Below, piece after piece: positions 1 through 11,760 of a stretch of 64,000 nucleotides of DNA. The stretch comes from Sesamum alatum (lineage: Eukaryota > Streptophyta > Magnoliopsida > Lamiales > Pedaliaceae): the NCBI GenBank assembly GCA_034509735.1, contig JACGWO010000006.1, positions 7,579,001-7,643,000 on the forward strand, in the 5' to 3' direction. Position 1 is the first letter of the stretch, and each line of letters opens with the position of its first letter. The notes under the pieces are model-generated. The model did not search any database, had not been told where the DNA came from, and saw only the letters and a program-made list of their open reading frames with translations. Made by a program: the position numbers and the translations under genes.

Positions 1-862
1 GCTCATCCAGGGAGCCTCTAGCATATCCTCCCTTCCCTCGGTCTTAGGATAATTGCGGAAGACCGTTTTTCTTACTTGCTCTCCTGCAGAAGATGGCCTG
101 CTCCAAACAGATATGTAGCCTCGTGACCTCCTCCCGCAGATGGAGAATGCTCGTCGTGTCCTCTTCCTCACATGTTGCCCCTTTTTTATGCTTCAGCTAA
201 TTGATCCTCTCCAACTCTTCAACCCTCTTGAAGGAATCCTAATACAGTGGGCTTGGCTCACCCTAGCTGAGCACACTACATAGTTACCTACACATAGGTG
301 GAGATTACTCAGGTGAAAATAATTTAGCTTATATTCTTTGAATCAAGTTATTTTTTTTTCAATTACTTTGCTAACATAGGAAGCAAAGAGAGCAAGGGCT
401 CTAGCCCGAGGCAAGTTATCCACAGAGGTCCTATCCAGCGGGGTTCGGACCCCCTTCAAAAAGTCCGTGGCCAGGTTGTTCTCACCCTCATCCAGCATTA
501 GGGACTGGCCCTGTGTTACGGTCCACTCAGGGATGTGCTTTTTTCTTGTTTTTGCCACCCTATCTTTAATAGGGCAGGAGTTCTCGCTCGTATAGCAGGG
601 CGTGGGCAAGCGGCACTTGAAAGACGGACTGATCTTGGCCCATTTGGAGGCATAAGTAGCAGACCAACAGGGCATTTTCCCTTTTAGGATCACCGGCTAA
701 AGCATATCTAGTTGGGGCTAGAAGGAGGCACTTCTTCAACAAGGTACGGCTTGGTAGAGGAGCCAGTAGCAGGAGTCCTTTTCCCCTACTTCCTTTATTC
801 CAACCCGGTCTTTCAGCAACTTTTTGGAACATTTTTGTTACCAAAAACATAGGCACACACTA
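1..862 (-). mobile_element. Distal part of an old gag-like retroelement gene (degenerate)
   Basis: I do not recognise a named family. On the minus strand there is an open stretch of about 116 codons at 343-693 (key residues: a basic KTRKKH patch, then SLMLDEGEN and PLDRTS) and an overlapping open frame at 566-856, so the coding frame is broken. Together with minus-strand sequence at 15672-16800 it reads as one gag-like or plant-transposon-domain gene that the copia-like element (about 863-15671) split. The first 340 bases on the minus strand contain short charged helical stretches, as in retroelement gag proteins. Assignment as TE-derived is an inference from composition, context and the resemblance of the right-hand half to retroelement N-terminal domains. 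It could instead be a host pseudogene. Confidence 0.35.
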
Positions 863-863
863 T

Positions 864-1116
864 TGAGAATCATGAATTGATGTCTCCAAATAATTGTAAA
901 AATCAATATCTTAGTGATTCTTGTGATATATTGATTTGATTTTTGGAGAGATTTCCTCCATTTCTTCATTATCGACATATGTAATTTACATATATAAATA
1001 GGTGAGGTTAACATAATTTTAGCCTTTGGGCATTTGTCTCGTGGACATACGTCGTATGGCTGAACCACGTAAATCTTCGTCTTTGTTTCTCTCTTCATAT
1101 ATCTAAAATTTTCACA
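864..1116 (+). repeat. 5' LTR of a small copia-like/TRIM element
   Basis: This block starts TGAGAATCATGAATTG and ends TTTTCACA. It recurs, interrupted, as 1565-1567 + 10360-10400 + 15417-15671, which is the 3' LTR. It contains a TATA box (TATATAAATAGG near 991-1002). It is immediately followed by a tRNA-iMet-like primer-binding site at 1117 (TGGTATCGAGA, a degenerate form of TGGTATCAGAGC). The two LTR copies differ by several substitutions and by an extra ~20 bp near the TATA region in the 3' copy, so the element is not young. Flanks CACTA (858-862) and CACAA (15672-15676) match at only 4 of 5 positions, so a TSD is not proven. The exact first base (863 or 864) is uncertain. Confidence 0.7.
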
Positions 1117-1564
1117 TGGTATCGAGAAGGCTCCTCAAAAAGAAAAAAAAAATTATAATGTTGGTCTCTCTTTCTGATCGACCTTCTTGTCTCTGATGGG
1201 CTAAGTGCACTTCCCATTACTGATGGTATTCTACACCTAAATTGTCTATCGGTCTCTTTTTCTAATTGACCTTCTTGTATCTAATGGGCTAAGTACCTTC
1301 TACTGGTGTTTTCCACCTAAAACTGCTTGTCTTACACTACTCTGGATGCATGTCAATGGCATCCCTAGCTAGCCTCAAAAGTGCATAAATTTTCTATTCA
1401 AGAGCGTATGTGATGACGACCCGACCTCCACTTAACTCCTCTGCGTCGCACGTGCCAATCTGTCAATTTCTGCAGTCCAAGACTTTGAAGAAAAAGTTTG
1501 ACTTATATTGTTCAAGTTGAACATTCCAATCAAGATCTCCACGTTCAACTTGAGGAAGGAGTCT
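1117..1564 (+). mobile_element. Internal region of the TRIM-like element, with PBS and PPT
   Basis: Only about 450 bases separate the primer-binding site at 1117 from the purine-rich tract (GAGGAAGGAGTCT, 1552-1564) that abuts the 3' LTR. There is no coding potential. A motif around TTTCTGATCGACCTTCTTGTCTC recurs imperfectly at about 1172-1195 and 1255-1275, a small internal duplication. The size and lack of genes fit a TRIM (terminal-repeat retrotransposon in miniature) or an internally deleted copia. I cannot tell which without other copies. Confidence 0.6.
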
Positions 1565-1567
1565 TGA

Positions 1568-3698
1568 TGTAGCACCCTCTAACGGCACTACGACTATATC
1601 TTCCGTAAATATCACACTTAATGTAAACCCTGATTATGTGTATAATTAGGCACGTAATCTAGTCCCTATTGAGTATATACACACATAGTCTCATGCATCA
1701 CAACAAGAATATTTAATATCTCATCCACAAGATCATATATACATATATCAAGTACGACAAAAATGGGACTATTATAATTAGTTCACATGCTATTCTCGCT
1801 TTAATCCAAAATGTGAATTCTAATTCCATTTATGATAAGGAGAAAACTGCATACTGGCCCGATCTGACTGGAATGTAACCGTGGACCTAGTTGTCGTGAA
1901 TAGGCACAGCAAAATCTACACCTGAAAATATTAGCAGAGGGATGAGCCTGCAACTCAATAAGTAAATAACCGGTACCACTATACACGCACCTCAATTATA
2001 TCAACAAGACAAAAACAAGCAACGTATATAATATAATCAACTTAATCAAGCACATTTCATTTTATTTCTCCACGTAGTCATCCAATAACACGATAACCAA
2101 TCAAACTTGTATTTTCCTAGTTGGCTTACCAGAAAGGTGATATAGTGTTTTCTCCACCAACTCAACCTCACTATTCATTCATATATATACATGAATCCCC
2201 TTGGCATGCCACACAGGCTTATCAATCTCATTTCGCATCAAAACTCTTTCATTTTTGCATCATAGCTCTTTTTATTTCGCATCATAGCTCTTTTCACATT
2301 GCACCATAGCTCTTTCATATCGCATCATAGCTCTTTTCATTCCCATTTGCCACATAGGCTATTCAACAACATCAAGGGGTATTCATATCATAATTACATT
2401 TAATTTCCATCACTCCCTCGATTCCACATATCACCGTTCTTGTAAGCCATCTAGCCAATAAAACCACATAGCAACATTTTTCACGTACAAGCACATAACA
2501 TTGGTATCAAACAGCCAATGGCATATCTTCCTCATTTCACTTTCACGACATAATCATTTCAAAGTAATTATCAGCCACTCGCTACAGTTCAAAATAGATT
2601 AGTCAAACACGAATCGTAGGCTCACATAAAAGTAATATTACCAAGAAATAAAACATATATAGATAATACTAATTATTTACGTACACAACACTAAATAGGA
2701 AAAAGGAACATATATAAGCAGCACTAATTATTTACTTACCTCGACTTACAACGATCTACTTGTACGTAAGGAGTTGCTCAATCATTCACCTTATCCCCCT
2801 TATCTATAATAAGTTATAATGCATATAATCAACACATCAAAAGTATCGTAATTTCTAAATAAAATATTAAATAGTAATTATATATATTTTTCATCAATAT
2901 CTCAATATTTCATTAAACCCCTCATCCCTATTATAACTACCACTCATAATAACAATTCTTGGATTATATTTATCTCAAAATATACTTATCTTTACTAAAA
3001 TATAATATTTTCAAATATATTCTATAATATTTCTCAAATAAAATTTTCAACTCCGATTAAACTAAGCCAATCAATTGTAGAAATTATTAATCTAGTAAAT
3101 TAAGCAGTTTAAGCCATTAATTATAACACCCCTAATTCAATTGAGACATTTAACCAGACACTATTATAATACTCAAAATTCATTAAAATTCTCCGGTTAA
3201 ACACTAAATCGAATAGTATAAACCACATTTAATAAATGCACTTATTAAATAATATAATTATATTAATTAAAACTAATTAAAATTAAAATATTTCGTACCT
3301 GTTTTTCGCGAAAGTGTGTGTGTGTGTTTAGTATGTGTTGTGTGTGTTTAATTTATAGTGTGTGTGTGTGTGTGTTTGTAAAGTAATCAGATGGGTGCGT
3401 CAGCACCCATCTTTATCTACCCTTTTTATTTTTTGACGCACCCATCTTTATCTACCTTTTTATTTTTTTATTTTTTTTTTAAATTTTAATAAACATTTTC
3501 AAAATACCCATTATGTTCATTTCTAATTTCTTAATTAACATAATTTGCTCCCAAATATTATATAAAGCTCCAATTCACTCCGTTCAGTCTTAATATGATC
3601 ACAATTTAATCTATAATATATCTACTAATATAACTAAATTTTCTTAAATAATTACCAATTAACCCCATAATTATGATTAAAAATTTGTGGGCGTCACA
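1568..3698 (-). repeat. 3' LTR of the chromovirus (2131 bp)
   Basis: Minus-strand LTR with TGTGACGCCC and GCTACA termini. Plus-strand landmarks are a run of ~24-bp repeats (TTTCGCATCATAGCTC-type) at about 2228-2340, GT microsatellites at about 3317-3377, and a stem-loop at 3389-3412 (10-bp arms AGATGGGTGC/GCACCCATCT, loop GTCA). It aligns with 8527-10354 over its whole length except for roughly 300 bp (around 2250-2560) absent from the other copy. Confidence 0.95.
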
Positions 3699-3711
3699 AT
3701 TCTCCCCTCCT
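3699..3711 (-). other. Polypurine tract of the chromovirus
   Basis: The minus-strand sequence AGGAGGGGAGAAT abuts the first base of the 3' LTR (TGTGACGCCC). It is the expected second-strand primer of an LTR retrotransposon and fixes both the LTR boundary and the element's orientation. Confidence 0.9.
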
Positions 3712-6700
3712 AATAAAAAATTTCGTCCCCGAAATTTAATTAAACGTACCGGCTCAGAGAATATATATGGATACTTCTCTCTCATACTCTCCTCGACCTT
3801 CCCAAGTAGCTTCTCTGGGAGAGTGATGATCCATTTTACTTCACCATTGGTATTTCTTTAATTCCTCAACTTCTTTATACTCCGATCCAAAATTTCTATC
3901 GGTTCTTCTATGTACATTAATCCCTCTGATATTCTATCTCTGGTTCCCGCAAAATATGACTAGGATCAGATCGATATCGACGTAACATGGACACATGGAA
4001 CACATCATGTATCTGAGACAAACTCTGCTGGTAATGCTAATCAATAAGCTAGTGGTCCGACTCGCTCGATAATTTCGTATGGCCCAATATATCTCGGACT
4101 CAACTTTCCTTTGCTTACCGAATCTTAAGATTCCCCTCCATGGTGATACTTTCAGAAAAACTTTCTCACCCACCTCATATTCCATCTCCCGGCGATGTTT
4201 GTCGACATAACTCTTCTACCGATCTTGAGCTGTCTTCAAACACTTTTGGCTATTTGTATCTTATCCACCGTTTCTTGACTAATTCGGGGCCCCTCAAGTT
4301 GTCTTAATCCCTCAACGTCCAACAGATTGGACTTCGGCATTTTTCTTCATACAAAGCTTCATACGGAGCCATGCCATACTAGAATGAAAACTATTATTAT
4401 ATGCAAATTCCATCAAGTGGTAAATGATCATCCAGTTTCCTCTGAACTCAATCACGCAGGCTCTCATCATGTCCTCCAACGTCTGAATGTCTTTCTGATT
4501 GTCCATCTGTTTGAGGATGGAATGCTGTACTAAGTTGCAATCTGGTACCTAATGCCCTTTGAAAGCTTCCCCAAAAATGAGACGTAAACCGAGGATCTCT
4601 GTCGGATACTATAGAAGTAGGAACCCATGTAATCTCACAATTTTCTGAAACGTACAACTCAGCCAACTTATCCAAAGATCATTTTGTCTTACCGGCAAAA
4701 GTGAGCAGATTAGTCAATTCTATCCACGATCACCCAAATAGCATCATGTTTCTTGAACGTACGTGGTAATCCAATGACAAAATCCATAGTAATCTTTTCC
4801 ATTTCCATTCAGTATAGATAAAAGGTTGAAGCTTACCGGCTGGTGCTTGGTGTTCTGCCTTAACTTGCTGACAAGTTAAACCATTTAGCCAAAACTCTGC
4901 CAACATCTTTCTTCATGGTTGGCCACCACTAGTAGGGTCTCAAATCCGATACATCTTGGTACTTCCAGGATGCATCGCATACGGTGCATAGTGCCGCCTC
5001 GTGCATGATCTCCGTTTCTCAATTCCTCTACATTCGGCACACACATACGCTTCCCATTTAATAACATACCATCTTCCTGTATTACAAATTGATCGTTCTT
5101 TCCTTTTTGCAGCTTGCTTTCATTTTCTGCAAGTACGGATCATTATTCTGTGCATTTCTTAACTTTGTCCTAAGGGAGGGCTTCACTTGAAGAGTGGCAA
5201 GTAAAAGATCATCACCAACGCTAAAACTCACATTCATTGCTCTGAGGGCAGCTAAATACTCCACATTATAGCAAATCAATACCTGCTAATTGGTTCCACC
5301 GTCTTTCTACTCAACGCATCTGCAACTACATTTGCTTTTCCGGGGTGATAATCAATAGTACAATCGTAGTCCTTCAACAGCTCGATCCACCTTCTTTGCC
5401 TCAAATTCAACTCTTTTTGTGTTGGAATATACTTTAAACTTTATGATCTGTAAATATTTGAAACATCTCTCCATACAGATAATGCCTCCAGATTTTCAAT
5501 GCAGCACAATCGCTGCCAATTCCAGATCATGGGTCGATAGTTCAATTCATGCGGCCTTAACTTCTCGAAGCATAAGCATAACCCTTCCATGTTGCATCAA
5601 AACACATCCTAGTCCTTGCCGTGAAGCATCAGTATTATACCACATTCCTCCTTCCCAGATGGCAATGCAAGAATAAGTGTTGAGGTAAGTCTTTTCTTCA
5701 ACTCTTCAAAACTCTTGTCAACACATGTCATTCCAATTGAATGGTGCATTCTTCTTTAAACAGGTTCGTCAGGGGTCTCGCAATCACAGAGAAATCTTTC
5801 ACAAATCTTCTATAATACCCAGCCAATCCTAGAAAACTGCGAACTTCTGATGCATTTTTAGGTGGCTCCCACTCCAAAATAGCCTTAACTTTTGCTGGAT
5901 CAGGTTGTACCCCTTGCTTCGAAACAACATGCCCTAAGAAAGCAATCTCCTCCATCCAAAATTCACATTTGCTAAATTTAGCATACAGTTATTTTTTTCT
6001 CAAAATTTGTAAAAATTGTCCCTAAATGTTGTTCATGTTCCTCGTGAACTACTAGAGTATATGAGGATGTCATCATAAACACAATCACAAAATTGATCAA
6101 GGAATGACTGTAAGGTTTTGTTCATCAACGACATAAAAGCAGCAGGGGCATTCGTTAACCCAAATGGCATAACAACAAATTCATAATGACCATACCTGGT
6201 TTGAAAAGCTGTCTTTGGAATAGACCCTTCTTCGATCCGCAATTGCCAATAACCTGATCTCAAATCAATTTTAGAAAACACTGTTGCACCCTTTAGTTGG
6301 TCAAGTAGATCATCTATCCGTGGCAGAGGATACTTGTTCTTAATTGTGATCTGATTCAATTGCCTATAACCCACACATAATCTCATACTCCCATCCTTCT
6401 TCTTTACGAATAATACTGGTGCTCCCAAGGCGAAAATACTTGGTCGTATAAACCCTTATCGAGTAATTCTTCTAATTGCTTCTTTAATTCTTTCAGTTCA
6501 AGTGGAGCCATTCTATATGGTGCAATCGAGATAGGTGCTGCCCCAGGAATAGTTTCTATTTCAAAATCCACTTCTCGATGAGGTGGTAACCCAGGTAATT
6601 CTTCTGGAAAAACATCAGGAAATTCCCTAACTACTGGAATAATTGACACACCCGGACTGACCTTCGTAGTATCACGTATACTAGCTAGATATGCTTCACA

Positions 6701-6738
6701 CCCTTCTTTAATTAAATTAAAAGCAGTCATAGCAGAAA
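3712..6738 (-). pseudogene. Chromovirus pol: RT, RNase H, integrase, chromodomain (frameshifted)
   Basis: Fragments in several frames read in gypsy order. At 6404-6730 is the RT leader (FPDVFPEELPGLPP). At 6033-6428 is the RT core with [10 protein letters not shown] and the catalytic box read as VYDDILIYS. Just upstream of that box the residues are abnormal, which suggests compensating indels. At 5728-5955 is the RT/RNase H connection ([19 protein letters not shown]). RNase H at about 5100-5700 is badly broken. The integrase zinc-binding region lies at about 4885-5070, the core at 4312-4675 (SDRDPRF and [10 protein letters not shown]), and the GPY/F-to-chromodomain tail at about 3715-4185. 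A one-base loss near 6738 also separates it from gag-protease. Functions (cDNA synthesis, integration) are those of the family. This copy cannot make an intact polyprotein. Confidence 0.9.
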
Positions 6739-8415
6739 TTAGCAGTTAGGTATAACTTTTCTTTCTCCCACTATAACTGTCTTCATTTGCCCATTGATTT
6801 CTACAACCACCTCTTTTGTTTGACAATCCACCAAAGCATGATTACTAGATAACCAATCCATTCCCAGAATAACGTCAAACTCCCTAAGGTTTATTACAAC
6901 CAAATCTGCATATAGTGTGATACTATCCACTACTATTGGACAACATCTCACTACGGTATTAACAAATATAACCCCACCAGCAGGCATAGATATACATAAG
7001 TCATGCCCCAACTGTTCAATACTAGCATGCACACGTGATGCAAAATCATGTGATATAAATGAACAAGTAGATCCTGGATCAATTAACACATGCGCATCAG
7101 AATTGCAAATAGAAAAGGAACTAGTAATAACCTCAGGTGCAGTAGGAGCTTGTTCCCTGGTGATGGCGTACACCCTTGCTTGTGGCTGAGATTGACTACT
7201 CTGTCCAGTCGATGTTGTAGAAATAGTCCCGCTACCTCGACCACTTCTTCCTCGACCCCTACTTATACTAGCCCGTTGCACATTTTCCCCCACACTACTT
7301 GGTCCTGAAATCTGGGATCCACTGGCATCAACTCTCCACGTAGGACAATCCCTGACAATATGCCCTGGTTGGTGGCAGCGATAACATATGATTGGCTGGA
7401 CTCCCCAACATTCACCGGTGTGTTTCCTACCGCAATTCGTGCACGAGGGAATAGACCTTCCACTAAACGATCTGGTTGGACCCTGTCTTCCCCCAAATCC
7501 GACTGAGGTAGACCCGCCTCTACTTAACGACACTGATGGAGACCTATTAGTTTGACTCATTCCTCGGCCTCTATACCCACCTCTTTGGAAACCAGAACTC
7601 TTAAAAGAAACTGCACCACTTGGTCTGCCTGTAAAGTTAGGATTACCTGTCCACTTCTTCCGTTTAGATTCAACGGAATTCCTTTCTATGGATGTCTCTT
7701 CAGCTCTCAATGCTGCTTCCAAAAGTGCACTGTAACTCGGAGGTTTGATTGCTATCTTCTCTCGTATCTCAAGCCTCAGGCCTCTTTCAAATCGGTCTCG
7801 CCTCAATTCATCAGTACTTACCTCTTCTGGAGCATATTTTGACAGCCTCACAAATTGTAGCTCATATTCAGCGACAGACAAATCATTTTGCTTTAACTCA
7901 AGAAATTCAACTTTCTTACGGTTTCTGTAGACCGGTGGAGTGTATTTCTCAGCAAATTCTCTCAAGAAGTCATTCCATGTTAAAGTGATTGGTCGATTCC
8001 TACTCCCTGGAACAGTTTCCCACCAATCCAACGCATCTTTCTCCAATAAAGACACTGCATACCTCAACTTTTGTTCAGAAGTGCATTCAATTCTGTCGAG
8101 AACTCTTTCCGTATTCCTCAACCATTCTTCTGCTTCTGCAGGATCAGTTGTACCAGCAAATACCTTCGCACCCTGTCTTCTAACTATCTCATAGTTTTTA
8201 TCAATGACTGCATCTTGTGGTTGGGGTTGGGGTTGTGGTGGTGGAGCCATCCTCTGCATAAACTCTAGGAATTGTTGCATAAAAGGATTTACTTCTGGCT
8301 GGGGAACGTTTCTATTCTGGGCTTCTAACCCCTGATGTTCAGATGCATGATCATGACCCTGTACAGACTCTAATGACTCAGTTGGGCCAGCAGTGTTTTC
8401 ACCTGACGCTTCCAT
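6739..8415 (-). CDS. gag: Chromovirus gag-protease ORF (558 aa)
   Basis: This is the only long intact frame of the element. Residues ~1-80 are low complexity, with a P/Q run (PPPQPQPQPQ). Residues ~90-230 are a Retrotrans_gag capsid domain (AEEWL, LEKDALDWWETV, FLELKQNDLSVAEYE). A serine/arginine/glycine-rich stretch follows. A CCHC zinc knuckle (CYRCHQPGHIVRDC) lies at about 342-355. A retropepsin-like aspartic protease comes after it, with active-site LIDPGSTCSFIS where D-P-G-S replaces the textbook D-S/T-G, a form common in plant gypsy elements, and a later ILGMDWL motif. In the cell it would form the particle and nucleocapsid and process the polyprotein. The start at 8415 gives the expected N-terminus about 90 bp after the PBS. 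It ends at a stop where pol should continue, consistent with a one-base deletion. Confidence 0.92.
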   Translation of the reverse strand: MEASGENTAGPTESLESVQGHDHASEHQGLEAQNRNVPQPEVNPFMQQFLEFMQRMAPPPQPQPQPQDAVIDKNYEIVRRQGAKVFAGTTDPAEAEEWLRNTERVLDRIECTSEQKLRYAVSLLEKDALDWWETVPGSRNRPITLTWNDFLREFAEKYTPPVYRNRKKVEFLELKQNDLSVAEYELQFVRLSKYAPEEVSTDELRRDRFERGLRLEIREKIAIKPPSYSALLEAALRAEETSIERNSVESKRKKWTGNPNFTGRPSGAVSFKSSGFQRGGYRGRGMSQTNRSPSVSLSRGGSTSVGFGGRQGPTRSFSGRSIPSCTNCGRKHTGECWGVQPIICYRCHQPGHIVRDCPTWRVDASGSQISGPSSVGENVQRASISRGRGRSGRGSGTISTTSTGQSSQSQPQARVYAITREQAPTAPEVITSSFSICNSDAHVLIDPGSTCSFISHDFASRVHASIEQLGHDLCISMPAGGVIFVNTVVRCCPIVVDSITLYADLVVINLREFDVILGMDWLSSNHALVDCQTKEVVVEINGQMKTVIVGERKVIPNC

Positions 8416-8503
8416 CCTATATGAAATGCATATGTATAATTAGACTCATAATATATATGTTAAGTATAGTACCACATATTATCAAATAACCCAAGAGAAT
8501 CTA

Positions 8504-8521
8504 ATGCCTGCTCTGATACCA
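8504..8521 (-). other. tRNA-iMet primer-binding site of the chromovirus
   Basis: On the minus strand, TGGTATCAGAGCAGGCAT lies five bases after the 5' LTR end (...GCTACA). It matches the complement of plant initiator-methionine tRNA 3' ends, the usual primer for chromoviruses and copia elements. Confidence 0.9.
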
Positions 8522-8526
8522 CCAAA

Positions 8527-10354
8527 TGTAGCACCCTCTAACGGCACTACGACTATATCTTCCGTAAATATCACACTTAATGTAAACCCTGATTATGTGT
8601 ATAATTAGGCACGTAATCTAGTCCCTATTGAGTATATATACACATAGTCTCATCATCAAAACAAGAATATTTAATATCTCACCCACAAGATCATATATAC
8701 ATATATCAAGTACGACAAAAATGGGACTATTATAATTAGTTCACATGCTATTCTCGCTTTTAATCCAAAATGTGAATTCTAATTCCATTTATGATAAGGA
8801 GAAAACTGCATACTGGCCCGATCTGACTGGAATGTAAACCGTGGACCTAGTTGTCGTGAATAGGCACAGCAAAATCTACACCTGAAAATATTAGCAGAGG
8901 GATGAGCCTGCAACTCAATAAGTAAATAACCGGTACCACTATACACGCACCTCAATTATATCAACAAGACAAAAACAAGCAACGTATATAATATAATCAA
9001 CTTAATCAAGCACATTTCATTTTATTTCTTCACGTAGTCATCCAATAACACGATAACCAATCAAACTTGTATTTTCCTAGTTGGCTTACCAGAAAGGTGA
9101 TATAGTGTTTTTCTCCACCAACTCAACCTCACTATTCATTCATATATATACATGAATCCCCTTGGCATGCCACACAGGCTTATCAATCTCATTTCGCATC
9201 AAAGCTCTTTCATTTCGCATCGATTATTTCAAAGTAATTATCAGCCACTCGTACAGTTCAAAATAGATTAGTCAAACACGAATCGTAGGCTCACATAAAA
9301 GTAATATTACCAAGAAATAAAACATATATAGATAATACTAATTATTTACGTACACAACACTAATAGGAAAAAGGAACATATATAAGCAGCACTAATTATT
9401 TACTTACCTCGACTTACAACGATCTACTTGTACGTAAGGAGTTGCTCAATCATTCACCTTATCCCCCTTATCCTATAATAAGTTATAATGCATATAATCA
9501 ACACATCAAAAGTATCGTAATTTCTAAATAAAATATTAAATAGTAATTATATATATTTTTCATCAATATCTCAATATTTCATTAAACCCCTCATCCTATT
9601 ATAACTACCACTCATAATAACAATTCTTGGATTATATTTATCTCAAAATATACTTATCTTTACTAAATATAATATTTTCAAATATATTCTATAATATTTC
9701 TCAAATAAAATTTTCAACCCGATTAAACTAAGCCAATCAATTGTAAAAATTATTAAATCTAGTAAATTAAGCAGTTTAAGCCATTAATTATAAACACCCC
9801 TAATTCAATTGAGACATTTAACCAGACACTAATTATAAGTACTCAAATTCATAAAATTCTCCGGTTAAACACTAAATCGAATAGTATAAACCACATTTAA
9901 TAAATGCACTTATTAAATAATATAATTATATTAATTAAAACTAATTAAAATTAAAATATTTCGTACCTGTTTTTCGCGAAAGTGTGTGTGTGTTTAGTAT
10001 GTGTTGTGTGTGTTTAATTTATAGTGTGTGTGTGTGTGTGTGTTTGTAAAGTAATTAGATGGGTGCGTCAGCACCCATCTTTATCTACCCCACGCACCCA
10101 TCTTTATCTACCCTTTTTATTTTTTTATTTTTTTTTTAAATTTTAATAAACATTTTCAAAATACCCATTACGTCCTTTCTAATTTCTTAATTAATATAAT
10201 TTGCTCCCAAATATTATATAAAGCTCCAATTCACTCCGTTCAAATCTTAATATGATCACAATTTAATCTATAATATATCTACTAATTAACTAAGTTTTCT
10301 TAAATAATTACCAATTAACCCCATAATTATGATTAAAAATTTGTGGGCGTCACA
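8527..10354 (-). repeat. 5' LTR of the chromovirus (1828 bp)
   Basis: Same termini as the left copy. It has a deletion of about 300 bp relative to the left LTR, with the junction near 9220 (TTTCGCATCGATTATTTC), and some single-base indels in homopolymers. The stem-loop AGATGGGTGC/GCACCCATCT recurs at about 10057-10080. Confidence 0.95.
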
Positions 10355-10359
10355 CTTGA

Positions 10360-10400
10360 GAGTCATGAATTGATTCTCCAAATAATGGTAAATTCATAAG
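10360..10400 (+). repeat. First intact piece of the TRIM-like 3' LTR
   Basis: GAGTCATGAATTGATTCTCC matches the start of the 5' LTR at 864. This 41-bp sliver lies between the chromovirus (ending 10354 plus TSD) and the LARD-like element (starting 10401). The rest of the LTR resumes at 15417. Confidence 0.85.
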
Positions 10401-10753
10401 TGATAGTGTTAGGAAATTAGACCAGGCAAATTATCAAAATGCCCTCAAATGTAAACGAATTTACGGATATGCCATTGGAGGAAGTTATAGATAGTGGTTA
10501 GTAGGGTGATGCCAAATTACCAAGGTGCCCCCGCAGATTAAATTATAGCCGTTAGAATAGAAGCGGTTGGAGGGTAAAGTAGTCTTTTTTACCTCCCTCA
10601 TTTGCTATAAATAGGGCCTCAAATTCATTGTAAAGGGGACTTCACTACTTTTTTGGAATAAAACTCTTGGGAAGAACTATCAAGTTCTTGAGTTCCTGGC
10701 TCGTGACGTGCGATTGTGTTTTGATCAAACGCTTTCCGATTTTTACCCTATCA
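10401..10753 (+). repeat. Left LTR of the LARD-like element
   Basis: TGATAGTGTTAGG...CCCTATCA, 353 bp. A clear TATA box (CTATAAATAGGG) sits at about 10605-10616, so transcription would begin near 10640. It pairs with 15064-15416 and has identical length. Confidence 0.93.
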
Positions 10754-10873
10754 CCTTAGCGCCGTCTGTGGGAAACCTGATCAGAGCATTGAGGAGGAGT
10801 ACCTGGTCAAGAGTCAGGAACAGGAATGCGGGGCGAGAGGAACCCGAGAGAGGAAAGAAAGAGCTCGAGCAAG

Positions 10874-11150
10874 GCCATGCCTTGGGGAGTCCACTAGCGC
10901 GCCGCCAGGAGGAGGAGAGGCAGGAAGAGAGAAAGGCCACGCCTTGGAGAATCCACCAGCGCACCGCCAGGAGGAGGAGAGGCAGGAAGAGAGCAAGGCC
11001 ACGCCTTGGAGAATCCACCAGCGTACCGCTAGGAGGAAGGGAGGCAGGAAGAGGTCGAGGCTCCACCTCAGCAGGAGCAAGGCCGCGCCTTGGAGAATCC
11101 ACCAGCGCACCCAGGAGGAGGAGAGGCAGGAAGAGGTCGAAGCTCCACCT
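10874..11150 (+). repeat. 62-bp tandem repeat in the LARD leader
   Basis: About four copies of a 62-bp unit begin at 10874, 10936, 10998 and about 11081 (GCCACGCCTTGGAGAATCCA core). The third is lengthened by about 21 bp. Because 62 is not a multiple of three, successive units are read in different frames. Long open frames exist on both strands (a 154-codon frame on + at 10708-11172 and a 157-codon frame on - at 10743-11216). They are probably compositional, because the first begins inside the LTR and no domain is recognisable. Confidence 0.85.
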
Positions 11151-11760
11151 CCACCTCCAGTTATTCAGATAACTCCCGAGGCTTTTCGCCGGTTGGTGGA
11201 GGATGCCTACACCCAAGCCGCCGTGAAGGCCACAGAGAAAGAGAAAGGGGTCCCCCTTAGGACATAAGGAAGTAAGCGTGAATGTAGATATGTGCCCCCA
11301 AGGGATTTAGTTCAATACGCCTCCTGGACATTGCGAACTCAAACGCTCGATGCAGCCAAGCGACAAAATATTGGGATTGAGACCATAGCTCGGAGGGATT
11401 CCACCACTTGAAGAATGAGGTCGAGGAGTTGATCCGAAGAGATTACTTACAAGCATTCGTGGGACAAAGGAAACAAGAGCTCCAGAAAACCGCTTTTGGA
11501 GACAGGCACGTGGCACATGGGAGTAAAGCAGGAAGCAGAACGAGCTAGCAAGGACAACCTCCCAACTGCTGGAGTTATGAGGATTACGTCGGGAGATCCA
11601 ATAGGAAGAGACACGAACTAAGTCAAGAGAGTCGCACAGAGAGCAAGACAAGCTGAAGGAGTCGCGGAGAGAGCAATAGGACGCGATACCAACCATGTCA
11701 TCTTTGGTGAGAATACAGCAGTGTCACCAGTGGATCAAAGAACGAGTCGGAGTGTGATGC

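Larger units (their letters stand above)
1568..10354 (-). mobile_element. Ty3/gypsy chromovirus, complete with TSD
   Basis: This is a full-length LTR retrotransposon on the minus strand. Ends are TGTAGCACCC at 1568 and GGGCGTCACA at 10354, flanked by the perfect 5-bp duplication CTTGA (1563-1567 and 10355-10359). Reading on the minus strand, the order is 5' LTR (10354-8527), iMet PBS, gag-protease, RT, RNase H, integrase, chromodomain-like tail, PPT, 3' LTR (3698-1568). Integrase after RT/RNase H marks Ty3/gypsy, and a chromodomain-like C-terminus plus iMet PBS fits the plant chromoviruses (Tekay/Del-like). It landed in the 3' LTR of the TRIM-like element. The LTRs look nearly identical by eye apart from a deletion in the right copy, so insertion is fairly recent, but pol carries several frameshifts and the copy is probably inactive. 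Confidence 0.95.
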
